From an uncultured Blastocatellia bacterium (GTDB taxonomy: Bacteria > Acidobacteriota > Blastocatellia > Pyrinomonadales > Pyrinomonadaceae): a stretch of DNA of 64,000 nucleotides. Below are positions 28,801 to 39,010 of this stretch, piece after piece (positions within the stretch are counted from its first letter, which is position 1; the number at the start of each line of letters is the position of its first letter). The translations under genes and the position numbers were made by a program. The stretch is taken from NCBI GenBank assembly GCA_946480785.1, contig CAMLLD010000017.1:1-64000 (forward strand), given 5' to 3'. The notes under the pieces were generated by a model, which was not told the origin of the DNA, did no database searches, and saw nothing but the letters and a program-made list of their open reading frames with translations.

Positions 28801-29243
28801 TAAGTCGCGATCAGGTTTTTCGGATCGAGTTCGACTGACTTGCGCAACGCGGCGATCGCTTCCGCAGTTTTTCCCCGACTGCTTTCGAGCAAACCGACGA
28901 GGTAGTAGATGTTGCTGTTGTCGGGAGCGAGCGAGCGCGCGCGTTCGAGACGCTCGGCGGCAGCGTCGAAGTTTTTCTGTCGCAATGCGAGCAAGCCCCA
29001 GTTGGCCCAACCCGCAGGCTCGGTGGGCGCGAGCTGCGTAAACTGCGCGAGCTTGCTGTCAGCCTCCACGTCGTGACCGACCTCGAGCGCCGCGAGCGCG
29101 ATGTAGAACGTGCGCACGAGCTCGTTGTACTGTGGCGACGAGCGATCGGGTAGCGTCGCATTCGGGCGGCACGCGCCAAAGAAAACCAGCACGCACAAAA
29201 TCAGAATTCGGCTAGTAAGCGGTTGACTTTGAAAAGTTCGCAT
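25800..29243 (-). CDS. giant TPR + FG-GAP + ASPIC/UnbV lipoprotein with large novel C-terminal domain
   Basis: This 1147-residue protein begins with a lipoprotein-like signal (LILCVLVFFGAC, Cys 25). It then has TPR repeats (about 40-200), FG-GAP/VCBS blades (about 310-620, for example AWADFDGDGDPDAAFIDE), an ASPIC/UnbV segment (TADVIRVVWPNGSVRADF, about 680) and a further 430 residues opening with SCPFLFAWNGKQMEFV. That C-terminal region shares YTRFGDVRELLLRADDRYVI-type sequence, W/D-rich motifs and order with the divergent neighbour, but I cannot assign it to a known fold. It joins in one chain the TPR and CRTAC1 parts encoded separately elsewhere in the window. It is first in the coupled unit. 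Confidence 0.88.
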   Translation of the reverse strand: MRTFQSQPLTSRILILCVLVFFGACRPNATLPDRSSPQYNELVRTFYIALAALEVGHDVEADSKLAQFTQLAPTEPAGWANWGLLALRQKNFDAAAERLERARSLAPDNSNIYYLVGLLESSRGKTAEAIAALRKSVELDPKNLIATYKLAEEVEREGDEQEFQKLVQQIVAAQPDNLAALVELTRISAKQNFQGTAKSSLAKISARASTWPPEVQQQVTALEQAMNSGDMRNVATRTSFLRNVLVRVPEYRRDLAAIKPPPGEEATPFRNFLKMETPIFKTAVADTETSFNFTPIASTDKADWVGAIALSGTGAPVIATATAHEVRLASGATLPFPGGASNTPPSRAGVLQIDFSYDFKTDLVLAGVGGVRLFRQDSPSSFVDVTAETKLPAAVINGDYNGAWAADIEADGDLDIVLGARRGNVIVLRNNGDGTFTDIQPFAGVSGVTSFAWADFDGDGDPDAAFIDEIRLVHVFSNERQGQFSKRDLPFAFDTGPAVALGVADLNTDGVLDLVIARADGAIVRLSDKDHGAGWDVAEVAKVDNSFNEPGVLLIADLDNNGGLDLVFNTYVLLSDENGKFVPFKNQAGVERAMDIADLNADGRLDLLAVAGERAVEGINSGKKNYHWQVVRPRATTAVGDQRINPFGVGGEMEIRSGLLVQKQPITGPSLHFGLGDQTTADVIRVVWPNGSVRADFEAQADKEIVTEQRLKGSCPFLFAWNGKQMEFVKDAVPWSSAIGLRINTLGTARVEATEEWYKLRGDQLVPRDGYYDLRITAELWETYYYDQLSLMVVDHPADKDIFVDERFVIPAAKLAITTVNTPHPIASAVDDNGQDVTNVVNKLDGNYLDTFGRGKYQGVTRDHYVEIDLGNDAPASGPLLLIAHGWMHPTDSSINVAISQGQQEQARPLSLEVPDGKGGWETARANLGFPAGRKKICLFDLANVFKPGTPRKLRLRTNLEVYWDLLEWAVPVPDAKPKITPLNPEVADLHYRGYSVITQANASSPEVPDYNRLSSSKQIWRDLIGYYTRFGDVRELLLRADDRYVIMNAGDEMSFRFAAPAPPPAGWVRDYVIVGDGWIKDGDYNSTFAKTVLPLPYHAKNLYDTPPGRLEDEWVYRQHPEDWQNFHTRYVTADIFQNAMRFTQQR

Positions 29244-29261
29244 TTATAGTCGAGGGCACTT

Positions 29262-32200
29262 ATGCAGAGTTTCAAAACTGGCGTCTTATTGCTGGGACTG
29301 CTGATCTGCTTTCTTACCGCGCCATTAATAAGCCTAACGTCCGCTCATCGTCAAAACCCGCCGCCGAAAGCGAACGCGCGCGAAGACGCTTACCGCGCGA
29401 ATAATCTGGGCGTCGCACTGCTGGAGCAGTTCAAGTATAAAGAGGCGGCGGACGCATTCAAGCGCGCGTTGCAACTCGCGCCCGATCTGTCGCTCGCCCG
29501 CATCAATCTCGGCATCGCGCTCTTCAACGTTCCCGATCTCCCCGCGGCGCAACGCGAGCTGCAAGCTGCGGCGACGGCTGCGCCGAATGCGCCGCAACCG
29601 GCTTACGTGCTCGGCCTGATCGCGAAGACGCAGAACCGACCCGAAGAAGCAATCGCGAACTTTCAAAAAGTCTTGCGTGTCGATCCCAACGACGTCGGCG
29701 CGAACGTAAACATCGGCCAAATCTATGCGCAGCAGCGCAAGTACCCGGAAGCGAGCGCGGCGCTGCGACTCGCCGTCGCCGCCGAACCTTACAACGCCAC
29801 CGCGCTGTACAACCTCGGCACCGCTTTGATTCGCGCCGGCCAGCGCGATGAAGGGCAGAAAGTCATCGCACAATTTCAGGAGCTGCGTCAACGAGGCAGT
29901 GGCACGACGCTCGGCAACAACTATCTCGAACAAGGTCGTTATGCGGAAGCGGTATCTTCAACCGGCGCCGAACCCGAGCTCGTCGACAAGACTACGCCGG
30001 AAGTTGTTTTCACTGATGCGACGGCGAGCGTGTTGCCGGCGAATGCCGATTGGTCGAGCGTCACCGATGACTCCGCAGTGCTTTTCGATTATGACAACGA
30101 TGGCGATTTGGATTTACTCGAACTGGCAGGCACCAAGGCGCGCCTGTTGCGCAACGACGGCGGCAAGTTTGTTGACGTGACGGCGCAATCGGGCGCGCTG
30201 GCGAAAGCGACGACAGGTGTCGCGAGCGCGGCAGTCGCCGGCGACTACAACAACGACGGCAAACCGGATCTCCTGATCGTTCGCAGCAGCGGGTTGCTGC
30301 TCTATCGCAACGAGGGTGACGGCAGTTTCTTCGATGTGACCGCTGCGGCAAAGGTGACGGGCAGCCCGTCGCCGTCACGAGCGGCGGCGTTTGTCGACGT
30401 GGACCATGACGGCGACCTGGACATATTCGTTCCCGGCAACGTGCTGTTGCGCAACAACGGCGACGGCACGTTCAGCGATCAGACCGCGGCCGCGAAAGTC
30501 GAAGACAAGATCAATGCGCGCGGAGTCGTGCCGACTGATTTCGACAATCGTCGCGACATCGATCTGCTCGTCGCGGCGAGTGAGAAGGTTTCGCTGTGGC
30601 GCAACTTGCGCGACGGCACGTTTCGCGACGTGGCGCAGGACACCGGACTGGGAGAGGTGAAGGGTGCAGCGAGTGTCGCCGTTGGCGACGTTAACAAAGA
30701 CGGTTTTACTGATTTTTATTTCGCTCCGGTTTCAGCGGATGCGGTCGGGCAGTTGGCGTTGAGCGACGGCAAGGAACGCTTTCAACTCGCGCGCGCTCCC
30801 GTCAACGCTGAAACAGGACCTGCGCAGTTTCTCGATTACGACGACGACGGTCTGCTCGATCTCGTCACCGCAGGAGCGCAGTTGCACGTGCTGCGGAACG
30901 TAGGCGACGCGTGGGTTGATGTAACGAGCAAAGCCGCGCCGAAATTATCAGCGCCGGCTTCCCTCTTGTTGTCCGGCGACATCGACAACGACGGCGACAC
31001 TGATCTCATCGTTGCGGTTCGTGGCGGCGGACTGCGCGTGTTGCGCAACGACGGCGGCAACACCAATCGTTCGCTGCGTGTCTCGCTCGCCGCGAAGGTT
31101 AGCAATCGCGGCGGCGTCGGCTCGAAGATCGAGATTCGTGCGGGCAGTCTCGCGCAGAAACTCGAAACGTATTCCGCGTTTCCCGCGCCTGCGCCTTCGG
31201 ATCTTGTTTTCGGTCTCGGCAAGCGAGCGGCGGTGGATGCAGTGCGTGTGCTCTGGCCGGCGGGCATCGTGCAGGCGGAGACGGAGATCGCTTCCGGCAA
31301 GACGCTCGCGATCACCGAGCTCGATCGCAAGCCGTCGTCGTGTCCCTTTCTTTACGCGTGGAACGGCGAGCGTTTTGAGTTCGTCACTGATTTCATGGGC
31401 GGCGGCGAGATGGGCCACCTCGATGCGCCCGGCGAGTTCAACATGCCTGACCCCGACGAGTACGTGCGCATCAGCGGCGATCAGTTGAAGGCGCGCAACG
31501 GCAGGTTGGAGTTGCGTGTGACGAATGAATTGGAAGAAGCGCTGTTTGTCGATCGATTGCAATTGATCGCGATCGCGCATCCGCGCGGCGTGGAGGTTTA
31601 TCCCAACGAAGGGCTGAAAGATCCGCCGCCGCAGTTTAAGTTGTTTACGACGCGCGACGCGCGGCCGCCGCTGGCGGCGGTGGACGATCGCGGCAACGAC
31701 ATGCTGGAGAGGATTTCGCGGATCGATCGTGAATATCCTGACGACTTTCGCTTGCAAAACATTCGTGGCTTCGCTGACGAGCATACGTTGACGCTGACGC
31801 TGCCCGCCGCAGCGGGGAAGACTCCCGCCGATCGCGTGAAGCTGTTGTTGACGGGTTGGACGGATTACGCGTGGTCCAGCGACACGCTCGCGGCATCGCA
31901 AAGCGGCCGCGCGTTGTCGCTGCCGGCGCTGCAAGTGAAAGACAAGACCGGCGCGTGGAAGACGGTGATCGAAAACATCGGCATTCCGGTGGGCCGGCCG
32001 CAAACGCTCGTCGCGGATCTCACGGGCAAGTTTTTGAGTGACAGCCGTGAAGTACGCATCGTCACCAACATGCGCATCTACTGGGATCGAATCCTGGTTG
32101 ATACCTCTGCGAGCGATCCGTCGCTGAAGTTGTCGCGTTTGAATCCCGTCGTGGCGAGCCTGCGCTGGCGCGGCTTCTCGCGCGAGTACTCGCCCGACGG

Positions 32201-32612
32201 CCGTCAGCCGCTTGGCTACGATTACAAAGACGTCTCGTTTACGTCGCCGTGGAAAGTGATGACGGGCCGCTACACACGCGAAGGAGACGTGCGGGAACTG
32301 GTCGCCGCATCAGACGACATGTTTGTGATCTCGCGTCCCGGCGATGAGTTGTCACTAAGTTTTGCCGTGAGCCAACTGCCGCCGCTGCCACGCGGCTGGA
32401 CGCGCACGTTCCTGCTCTACGCCGACGGCTTCAGCAAAGAGATGGACATTAACTCGGCGAGCCCCGATCAGGTTGGACCACTGCCGTTTCACGGCATGAG
32501 CAAGTATCCGTACGCGTGGCCTGAACATTATCCTCTGACGCCGCAGCGTCAGAGGTATTTGGAGACTTACAACACGCGCATCGTCGCTTCGCCGATCGCG
32601 AAACTGCATTAA
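29262..32612 (+). CDS. giant TPR + FG-GAP + ASPIC/UnbV secreted protein with large novel C-terminal domain
   Basis: The 1116-residue product has a signal peptide (LLLGLLICFLTAPLISLTSA), TPR repeats (about 45-215), FG-GAP/VCBS blades ([38 protein letters not shown]), an ASPIC/UnbV segment (AVDAVRVLWPAGIVQAET) and a C-terminal domain from about residue 690 starting SCPFLYAWNGERFEFV. It aligns in architecture along its whole length with the divergent 1147-residue protein. GAGGG precedes the ATG weakly as GAGGGC. Only 18 bases separate the two start codons, so promoters must lie inside the opposing reading frames. The nitrilase-family gene follows after 5 bases and is probably co-transcribed. Confidence 0.88.
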   Translation: MQSFKTGVLLLGLLICFLTAPLISLTSAHRQNPPPKANAREDAYRANNLGVALLEQFKYKEAADAFKRALQLAPDLSLARINLGIALFNVPDLPAAQRELQAAATAAPNAPQPAYVLGLIAKTQNRPEEAIANFQKVLRVDPNDVGANVNIGQIYAQQRKYPEASAALRLAVAAEPYNATALYNLGTALIRAGQRDEGQKVIAQFQELRQRGSGTTLGNNYLEQGRYAEAVSSTGAEPELVDKTTPEVVFTDATASVLPANADWSSVTDDSAVLFDYDNDGDLDLLELAGTKARLLRNDGGKFVDVTAQSGALAKATTGVASAAVAGDYNNDGKPDLLIVRSSGLLLYRNEGDGSFFDVTAAAKVTGSPSPSRAAAFVDVDHDGDLDIFVPGNVLLRNNGDGTFSDQTAAAKVEDKINARGVVPTDFDNRRDIDLLVAASEKVSLWRNLRDGTFRDVAQDTGLGEVKGAASVAVGDVNKDGFTDFYFAPVSADAVGQLALSDGKERFQLARAPVNAETGPAQFLDYDDDGLLDLVTAGAQLHVLRNVGDAWVDVTSKAAPKLSAPASLLLSGDIDNDGDTDLIVAVRGGGLRVLRNDGGNTNRSLRVSLAAKVSNRGGVGSKIEIRAGSLAQKLETYSAFPAPAPSDLVFGLGKRAAVDAVRVLWPAGIVQAETEIASGKTLAITELDRKPSSCPFLYAWNGERFEFVTDFMGGGEMGHLDAPGEFNMPDPDEYVRISGDQLKARNGRLELRVTNELEEALFVDRLQLIAIAHPRGVEVYPNEGLKDPPPQFKLFTTRDARPPLAAVDDRGNDMLERISRIDREYPDDFRLQNIRGFADEHTLTLTLPAAAGKTPADRVKLLLTGWTDYAWSSDTLAASQSGRALSLPALQVKDKTGAWKTVIENIGIPVGRPQTLVADLTGKFLSDSREVRIVTNMRIYWDRILVDTSASDPSLKLSRLNPVVASLRWRGFSREYSPDGRQPLGYDYKDVSFTSPWKVMTGRYTREGDVRELVAASDDMFVISRPGDELSLSFAVSQLPPLPRGWTRTFLLYADGFSKEMDINSASPDQVGPLPFHGMSKYPYAWPEHYPLTPQRQRYLETYNTRIVASPIAKLH

Positions 32613-32617
32613 TCATC

Positions 32618-33571
32618 ATGGAACACATTCGTTATTCAGTCGCTGCCTGCCAAACCGACAATCCGAACCCGATCGATCGTCGCGCGATGCGCGCGAACAC
32701 CGATCGCATTCTTTCAATGATCGATTCCGCCGTTATCGGCGCGTCGCCGTTTCTGCCGGTGCGGCTCGTCGTGTTTCCGGAGTTCGCGCACGCCGCGCCC
32801 GTGTTCGAAACCGCGAAAGAACTGATCGACAAGCTCGCGATCTCGATTCCCAACGAGCACACCGAACGGCTGCAACAGAAAGCCAAAGAACACGACATCT
32901 ACATTCAAAGCGGCTCGATGCTGGAGGTCGATGCGAAATGGCCGGGCCACGTCTTTAACACCACGTGCCTCATTGGACCGGAAGGCGTGCTCTACAAATA
33001 TCGCAAGGTCAACACGTGGCTGCCGTTTGAAGTGCACACGAGCCCGCACGATCTGCCCGGTTACGACGAGCCACTCTTTCCCGTCGCCGACACGCCGATC
33101 GGCAAACTCGGTTGCGCGATCTGTTACGACTGGTTGTTTCCCGAAGCGATGCGGCAGTTGACGGCTAACGGCGCGGAAGTCTTGATTCGTGTTTCTGCTT
33201 ACATGGATCCGTGGGGCGCGACCGAACCCATGTCGTGGTGGACCGTGGTGAATCGCTGCCGGGCGCTCGAAAACATGGCTTACGTCGTCGCGGCGAATCA
33301 GGGCGCGAGTTTGAAACACTATCCGCCGTACTCGTGGCCGGGCGGTAGTCAGGTCGTCGATTTCGATGGCAGGTTGTTAGCGGAGGCGTCGCCTGGTCCA
33401 GGCGAACGGATCGTCGTCGCGCCGATCGATATCTCGGCGTTGCGTCATGAACGCGCAACACGTCGCGGCCACATGATGCTGGGCCACCTGCGAACTGAGG
33501 CCTATCCCGTTTACAAAAACCACTACTACCCGCCGCTAAATCTTGATGAAGATCCGGCGCCGGTAAAGTAG
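32618..33571 (+). CDS. nitrilase-superfamily carbon-nitrogen hydrolase
   Basis: The 317-residue cytoplasmic protein shows the complete nitrilase catalytic triad: Glu 55 in VVFPEFAH, Lys 130 in YKYRKVNTW and Cys 169 in GCAICYDW. Family members hydrolyse nitriles, amides, N-carbamoyl compounds or ureido groups. [20 protein letters not shown] and the C-terminal [16 protein letters not shown] do not point me to a particular substrate. The gene starts 5 bases after the giant TPR-CRTAC1 gene, so it shares that transcript, and it overlaps the convergent NagX-like gene by 36 bases. An amidase acting on a product made or imported by the neighbouring system would be a guess. Confidence 0.88.
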   Translation: MEHIRYSVAACQTDNPNPIDRRAMRANTDRILSMIDSAVIGASPFLPVRLVVFPEFAHAAPVFETAKELIDKLAISIPNEHTERLQQKAKEHDIYIQSGSMLEVDAKWPGHVFNTTCLIGPEGVLYKYRKVNTWLPFEVHTSPHDLPGYDEPLFPVADTPIGKLGCAICYDWLFPEAMRQLTANGAEVLIRVSAYMDPWGATEPMSWWTVVNRCRALENMAYVVAANQGASLKHYPPYSWPGGSQVVDFDGRLLAEASPGPGERIVVAPIDISALRHERATRRGHMMLGHLRTEAYPVYKNHYYPPLNLDEDPAPVK

Positions 33572-34654
33572 CCACATAAAAAAGAAGCAGATCAACACGA
33601 ACGTGATCGCGAAGGCGAGCGAAGCGTTGTTCGGGGCAAGGAACGAGCCGAAGAAATTGTAAATCTGCCCGCCGAGTGAGTCGCCGCCGACCTTGATCAA
33701 ATCGAACACGTTCGCCAGCAGGTCGGCGAGCACGTACAGCGCGATCGCGTTCAGTCCGAAGATCTCAAACGGCTTGGCCCAACGGCGATAACCTTTGATG
33801 TCGATCAGCCAGTAGCAGAGCGCGAGAAACTGTAGCGCGAGCCCGCCGGTGAACATCACGTACGAGCTGGTCCACAGCGCTTTATTAATCGGGAAGAACG
33901 CGTTCCACGCCCAACCGATCGCGACCAGCACCGCGCCCACGACAAACATGCCCGCGGCTTTTTCGATGCGCGAGCGTTCGTTGCGCAGCCAGTTGCCAGT
34001 CAGCACGCCGATCAGCGCCGTGACCAGCGCGGGAATGGTGCTCAGCAGTCCTTCCGGATCGTAAACCTTCGCCTGCGCCCACACGTGATTGCCGAACACA
34101 ACGCGATCGACGTACGAAGGCAAGCTACCTTCTTTCGTCAGATCGCCCGCTGCGTATCCCGGCGCGGGAACGGTCATCAGGAGAATCCAGTAGAACAACA
34201 GCAGACCGATCGAAATCAGGATTTGTGTGCGTGTGCGCGTGTTGAGAAAGATGATCGACGCGAGGCAGTAGCACACCGCGATGCGCTGCAACACGCCGGG
34301 TATGCGCCAGGTTGCGAGCGGGAAGTACGGCAGGGCGTTCAGGATCAGACCGATCGCAAAGATGATCAGCGTGCGCTTGAAGATCTTCAGATAAACATCG
34401 CGCGTGACGCCGCCACTCTCAACGCGGCGGCCGAGCGACAACGTGATCGCCACGCCGACGATGAACACAAAAAATGGAAAGACGAGATCGGTCGGTGTCC
34501 AACCGGACCACTGCGCGTGTTCGAGCGGCCAGTAGATGTGTTCCCACGATCCCGGATCGTTGACCAGGACCATGCCGGCGATCGTGATGCCGCGGAAGAC
34601 ATCGAGCGACAACAAGCGCGACGATGATGCGAAAGGGGCTGGGGCTGTTGGCAT
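33536..34654 (-). CDS. NagX/HGSNAT-like membrane acyltransferase (DUF5009)
   Basis: The 372-residue protein has about ten membrane helices and opens with [20 protein letters not shown], the signature of the heparan-alpha-glucosaminide N-acetyltransferase / NagX family (DUF1624/DUF5009). Human HGSNAT moves acetyl groups across the membrane onto glucosamine; bacterial NagX genes often lie in N-acetylglucosamine utilisation clusters. [18 protein letters not shown] and a [20 protein letters not shown] segment (here [19 protein letters not shown]) are also typical. It follows the M28 peptidase gene after 53 bases on the same strand and overlaps the nitrilase gene tail to tail. A link to the GH20 enzyme and the ROK regulator is possible but is inference. 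Confidence 0.85.
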   Translation of the reverse strand: MPTAPAPFASSSRLLSLDVFRGITIAGMVLVNDPGSWEHIYWPLEHAQWSGWTPTDLVFPFFVFIVGVAITLSLGRRVESGGVTRDVYLKIFKRTLIIFAIGLILNALPYFPLATWRIPGVLQRIAVCYCLASIIFLNTRTRTQILISIGLLLFYWILLMTVPAPGYAAGDLTKEGSLPSYVDRVVFGNHVWAQAKVYDPEGLLSTIPALVTALIGVLTGNWLRNERSRIEKAAGMFVVGAVLVAIGWAWNAFFPINKALWTSSYVMFTGGLALQFLALCYWLIDIKGYRRWAKPFEIFGLNAIALYVLADLLANVFDLIKVGGDSLGGQIYNFFGSFLAPNNASLAFAITFVLICFFFMWLLYRRRIFIKI

Positions 34655-34707
34655 CGGCGGCGAGGTTCTAGTTCAATCTTCGTTTGTGCCTTTGCTTCTT
34701 GTGACCC

Positions 34708-36444
34708 TTACCGCGAACCCGGCGCTGGTTTGCGGGGCAGCTTCTCGTCGCGCATCGCCGTCTGGTAGACGAACGCCGCCATGATCGTTGCGGCTTCTTT
34801 CATGTCGTCCGCCTGAATGCGATCGAACACGTCCTGATTCGAGTGGTGCGTGCGCGTGTCGTACTCGATCTCGTCCTGAATAAACTGGAAACCCGGCAGG
34901 CCGATGCCGTCGAACGAGAGATGGTCCGTGCCGCCGGTGTTTGAGATCGACAGCGTCGCCGCGCCCATGTCTCTGAACGGCGCGAGCCATTGACGGAAGA
35001 TCGAGCGCACGCTTTCGTTCCCTTGCAAGTAAACGCCGCGAATCTTGCCGGTGCCGTTGTCGAGATTGAAATAGCCGCTGAGCTTGTCGTACTCGGGCTT
35101 CTTCACGAGCACTGGCATCGCCTGCTGCGTCGCGCCATTGCCGTTTCCGTTACCAGCGCCGCCGCCCATGCCGTTAGCGTTCGGACCGGTCGAAGGCGCG
35201 GCGGAAGTCGTCGGGGTTTGCATAATGCCGAAGTGCTCGGCAACGTAAGCACGCGAACCGAGTAGTCCTTGTTCTTCACCAGTCCACAAAGCGATACGAA
35301 TCGTGCGGCGCGGCTTGAGCCCGAGCGCCTGAATGATGCGCACGGCTTCCATCGCCACCGAAACACCGGCCCCGTTGTCGGTCGCGCCGGTGCCCGAGTG
35401 CCACGAATCCATGTGCCCGCCGAGCATCACGATCTCGTCTTTGAGATCCGTGCCGGGAATTTCGGCGACCGTGTTGTAGCCCATCAGATCCTGATCCTGC
35501 CACGCGACTGCGAGCTCGACCGACATCTTCACCGGTTCGCCGGCTTGCAACATGCGCACGATGCGGTTGTAGTGTTCGATCGCCATCACGAGCTGCGGGA
35601 TGACCTTCGGCTGGCTCTTGTCGTACGGCGGAATGCCGCGCGGGAAGCCATTAGGACCAGGCGCCGGATCTTGCGCGGGCGGCACAACCTGCGCCGACTG
35701 CACGAAGAGCGTGCCGCCGTCGCCGCGACTCGGATCGATCAAAACTGCCGCGCCTTCCTGATCGAAGAAACGCATGCGCGCGGTCGCAAACGATTGCGCA
35801 GCGCGAAACGCCGCGGCGGCATTCCCGAAGTTAGCACGGCCTGGACCACCGGAACGCGGCTCTGGCGCGTCGGCGAGTGTGAGCAGATCTTTTTCGTTCA
35901 GGCGCGTGCCGAGTGGATCGAAGTGCGCGGGCACGTCGCGCATCGGCGCAGTCAACACGATCTTGCCGTTGAGTTTGCCTTTGTACTTGTCGAGATCCGC
36001 TTCGGTTTTCGCGTCGACATAAACAACGTCTGCCGTGAGCGGCGCAATGCTCGGCGACCACGCTTTCGGATAAGCAATCACGGGAAATGCGGTCGGCGCG
36101 CTCACTTGCGCGGAGAATTTCGTGAGCGTCCAGCCGCGGCCAAACGGTCCCCACGCTTCGAGGTGCGCATTCTGCAAGCCCCACTTCGTCAACTGATCGC
36201 GTGTCCACTCGTTAGAACGCTTCATGCCCGGCGACGCGGTCAGGCGTGGTCCAATGACGTCGCTCAGGTAACTCAACGTCTGCATCACCTGCGAATGGTT
36301 CATGCCTTCGTCCCTGATGCGCGCGATGGGATCGTTTGGATCGGGCGCCGGAGCTTGCGTCTGCGGAGCTTGCGCAAACGACGGTGTTGACGAAACGACG
36401 AAAAGCAAAAGCAGCACTATCGCTGCATAGCGCCGTACGATCAT
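34708..36444 (-). CDS. secreted M28-family zinc aminopeptidase
   Basis: The ATG at 36444 follows GAGGAG and begins a signal peptide ([17 protein letters not shown]); the frame opens upstream to 36558 but without these signals. The 578-residue protein has a PA-type insertion (about 140-290) in an M28 domain. Zinc ligands are visible in [21 protein letters not shown] (His, Asp), [14 protein letters not shown] (catalytic Glu) and GGTDHLSFD with a later HHSNQDVFD. Such enzymes cleave N-terminal residues from peptides in the periplasm or outside. A Gly/Asn-rich stretch ([17 protein letters not shown]) is inserted near residue 450. It lies between topA and the NagX-like gene on one strand. Confidence 0.91.
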   Translation of the reverse strand: MIVRRYAAIVLLLLFVVSSTPSFAQAPQTQAPAPDPNDPIARIRDEGMNHSQVMQTLSYLSDVIGPRLTASPGMKRSNEWTRDQLTKWGLQNAHLEAWGPFGRGWTLTKFSAQVSAPTAFPVIAYPKAWSPSIAPLTADVVYVDAKTEADLDKYKGKLNGKIVLTAPMRDVPAHFDPLGTRLNEKDLLTLADAPEPRSGGPGRANFGNAAAAFRAAQSFATARMRFFDQEGAAVLIDPSRGDGGTLFVQSAQVVPPAQDPAPGPNGFPRGIPPYDKSQPKVIPQLVMAIEHYNRIVRMLQAGEPVKMSVELAVAWQDQDLMGYNTVAEIPGTDLKDEIVMLGGHMDSWHSGTGATDNGAGVSVAMEAVRIIQALGLKPRRTIRIALWTGEEQGLLGSRAYVAEHFGIMQTPTTSAAPSTGPNANGMGGGAGNGNGNGATQQAMPVLVKKPEYDKLSGYFNLDNGTGKIRGVYLQGNESVRSIFRQWLAPFRDMGAATLSISNTGGTDHLSFDGIGLPGFQFIQDEIEYDTRTHHSNQDVFDRIQADDMKEAATIMAAFVYQTAMRDEKLPRKPAPGSR

Positions 36445-36493
36445 GGTGGGTCTCCTCGAATTCAGTTTTGGATAAGTCGGCTTGAAAATCGCG

Positions 36494-36516
36494 TCATCTG
36501 TGTAACACAGATTGTG
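36494..36516. repeat. dispersed repeat copy at the 3' end of topA
   Basis: ATCTGTGTAACACAGATTGTGG matches the CACAGAT core of the dispersed repeat and includes an 8-bp inverted repeat (ATCTGTGT / ACACAGAT). On the minus strand it encodes the last residues of TopA (QSVLHR) and its TGA stop, so the end of the protein derives from repeat sequence. Confidence 0.55.
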
Positions 36517-39010
36517 GTTTTTCGGTAGTCTCGAGCGGCTGGTTCGAGCGATAACCACACTCTTCGTTGGCGCAGTAGCGGAACGTGCCCTGCTTCTTCG
36601 TCGTCTTCTCCAGCAGAAACGGCGCGTTGCACTGCGGGCACGTGTCGTTCACCGGCTTGTCCCAATAGACGATGTTGCAGTTCGGATATTCCGAGCAGCC
36701 GTAAAAGACTTTGCCGCGTTTCGATTTCTTGATGACGATCTCGCCCTTGCAACCGGGACGCGGACACGACACGCCGACCGTTTCCTGCTTGATGTATTTG
36801 CACTTCGGATAATTCGAGCAGGAGATGAATTCGCCGTAGCGTCCGAAACGCTTCACGAGCTGCGCGTCGTCAACCGGACATTTCTCGTCGAGCGGCACCG
36901 GCGCCGGCGCGGCGACGCCCGTCTTGCCGATCTTGCGGATGTTGCGACACTCGGGATAACCAGTGCAGCCGAGGAATGGACCAAAGCGTCCGCGCTTCAA
37001 CTGCATCGGCTTGTTGCAAAGCTCGCACACTTCCGGCTCGGCCTCTTCACCATTCGCAGCGGCTTCGGTTGAGGCTCCGGCGCCGTCGGAACCGGCGGGT
37101 GGCTCCGCGTCGCGCGTGGCTTCGCAGTTGAGACACTTCAGATATGGACCAAAGCGCCCCCACTTCTGCACCATGCCCGGCGTGTTGCACTTCAAACACA
37201 CCTCTTCGGTGGGCACGCTCTTCTCTTTAATGTCCTTGATATAGCGTTGAAATTCTTTCAGGTCGCCTTCGAACTTGTTGTAGAACTCGCGCAGCGCCTT
37301 GGTCCACTCGAGCTTGCCGTCTTCGATCTCGTCGAGCTCTTCTTCCATGCGCGCGGTGTACGTCTCGTTGAAGAGATCGTCGAAGCCGCCTTCGATCAGG
37401 AGATCGTTGACGGTTTTGCCGAGCGCAGTGGGATGAAAACGACTCTGAATCTTCTCGACGTACTCGCGTTCCTGGATCGTCGACATGATCGCGGCGTAAG
37501 TCGACGGGCGTCCGATGCCTTTTTCTTCGAGCGCTTTCACGAGCGTCGCTTCCGTGTAACGCGGCGGCGGCTCGGTGAAGTGCTGCTCGGGCGTGATCGA
37601 ATTGAGCTTCAACGACTCGCCGGTTTCGACCAGCGGCAAACTGCGTTCTGCTTCGTCATCGTCTTCAATCTTCTCGTCGCGGCCTTCCTGATAAATCTTG
37701 AGGAAGCCGTCGAACTTCTGCACCGAGCCGGTGGCGCGAAACACGAAGCGTCCGGCTTGGATGTCGATCGTCGTTTGATCGAAGATCGCCGGCATCATCT
37801 GCGACGCGACGAAGCGTTGCCAGATCAAGCGATACAGTTTCAGTTCGTCGGGTTTGAGAAAGCGGGCGAGCGATTCGGGTGTGCGTGCGACTTCCGACGG
37901 ACGTATCGCTTCGTGCGCGTCCTGCGCGTCTTTCTTCGAGCGATAGTGGACCGCTTTTTCGGGCAGGTAGTTTTCACCGTATTGCCGGCCGACGAAATCG
38001 CGCACTTCGCCGAGCGCTGCGTCCGAGACGCGCGTCGAGTCGGTACGCATGTAAGTGATCAAACCGACCGCGCCTTCGTCGCCGAGCTCGACGCCTTCGT
38101 AAAGCTTCTGCGCGACCATCATTGTCTTCTTCACCGCGAAGCCGAGTTTGCGCGACGCTTCCTGTTGGAGTTTGGAAGTGATGAACGGCGGCACCGGATT
38201 GCGTTTCCGTTCTTTGGTGGTGACGTCACTGACGACAAACGACTGCTGCTGTGCTTCGTTGACGAACTCGTCCGCTTGCGCCTGATCCTGGATCAGGATC
38301 TCAGACTTCTTCAGCTCCTGATCGAAACCGCTCGTCTTGACTGTTTGCTCCCCGACTTTGAAGAGCCGCGCGTCGAAAGCGGGCGGGAGTTTCGCGCTGA
38401 GGTTAGCGCCGATAGTCCAGTATTCCGTTTTGACAAACTGCTCGATCTCGCGTTCGCGCTCTACGACCATTCTGAGTGCAACTGACTGCACGCGTCCGGC
38501 GCTCAATCTTCCGCCAATCGTGCGACACAACAACGGCGAGACTTTGTAACCTACCAAACGATCGAGCACGCGTCGCGCTTGTTGCGCTTCGACAAGGTTC
38601 TCGTCGATCTGTTTCGGATCTTCAAACGCTGCGTTCACTGCGCGCTTCGTGATCTCATTGAACATCACGCGAAACGTTGGCTTCGCCGGACGCTTCGGCA
38701 CGATCTCTTCCGCGAGGTGCTGGCAGATCGCTTCACCTTCGCGATCGGGGTCAGCCGCGAGATAGATCGCTTCCGCTTCTTTCGCCGCTTTCTTCAGCTC
38801 GGCGACGATCTTTTTGTTGTTGCGTTTCTTCGAGTCGGGAATGATTTCGTAAGTCGGTTCGAAGTTGTGTTCGACGTCAACACCGAGGCCTTTCGAAGGC
38901 AGATCTTTGATGTGACCGATCGAGGCCTTAACCAGGTAGTCCTTTCCCAGATACTTATTTATCGTCTTTGCCTTTGCAGGCGACTCAACTATTACTAAAT
39001 TTTTTGCCAT
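36494..39010 (-). CDS. topA: DNA topoisomerase I
   Basis: This 838-residue type IA topoisomerase relaxes negative supercoils. The Toprim domain opens with [20 protein letters not shown]; acidic residues are in [12 protein letters not shown]; the active-site Tyr is residue 320 in [15 protein letters not shown]. The C-terminal third holds five Cys4-type zinc ribbons, the first with CLKC and CLNC pairs and the last with CPQC and CANEEC. The final residues (QSVLHR) come from a repeat copy and are not conserved topoisomerase sequence. The start codon directly abuts the dprA stop, so both are on one message, a pairing seen in many bacteria. Confidence 0.97.
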   Translation of the reverse strand: MAKNLVIVESPAKAKTINKYLGKDYLVKASIGHIKDLPSKGLGVDVEHNFEPTYEIIPDSKKRNNKKIVAELKKAAKEAEAIYLAADPDREGEAICQHLAEEIVPKRPAKPTFRVMFNEITKRAVNAAFEDPKQIDENLVEAQQARRVLDRLVGYKVSPLLCRTIGGRLSAGRVQSVALRMVVEREREIEQFVKTEYWTIGANLSAKLPPAFDARLFKVGEQTVKTSGFDQELKKSEILIQDQAQADEFVNEAQQQSFVVSDVTTKERKRNPVPPFITSKLQQEASRKLGFAVKKTMMVAQKLYEGVELGDEGAVGLITYMRTDSTRVSDAALGEVRDFVGRQYGENYLPEKAVHYRSKKDAQDAHEAIRPSEVARTPESLARFLKPDELKLYRLIWQRFVASQMMPAIFDQTTIDIQAGRFVFRATGSVQKFDGFLKIYQEGRDEKIEDDDEAERSLPLVETGESLKLNSITPEQHFTEPPPRYTEATLVKALEEKGIGRPSTYAAIMSTIQEREYVEKIQSRFHPTALGKTVNDLLIEGGFDDLFNETYTARMEEELDEIEDGKLEWTKALREFYNKFEGDLKEFQRYIKDIKEKSVPTEEVCLKCNTPGMVQKWGRFGPYLKCLNCEATRDAEPPAGSDGAGASTEAAANGEEAEPEVCELCNKPMQLKRGRFGPFLGCTGYPECRNIRKIGKTGVAAPAPVPLDEKCPVDDAQLVKRFGRYGEFISCSNYPKCKYIKQETVGVSCPRPGCKGEIVIKKSKRGKVFYGCSEYPNCNIVYWDKPVNDTCPQCNAPFLLEKTTKKQGTFRYCANEECGYRSNQPLETTEKPQSVLHR

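Noticed and set aside
37247..38485. 412-codon plus-strand open frame
   Set aside because: It is antisense to topA and has no protein signature.
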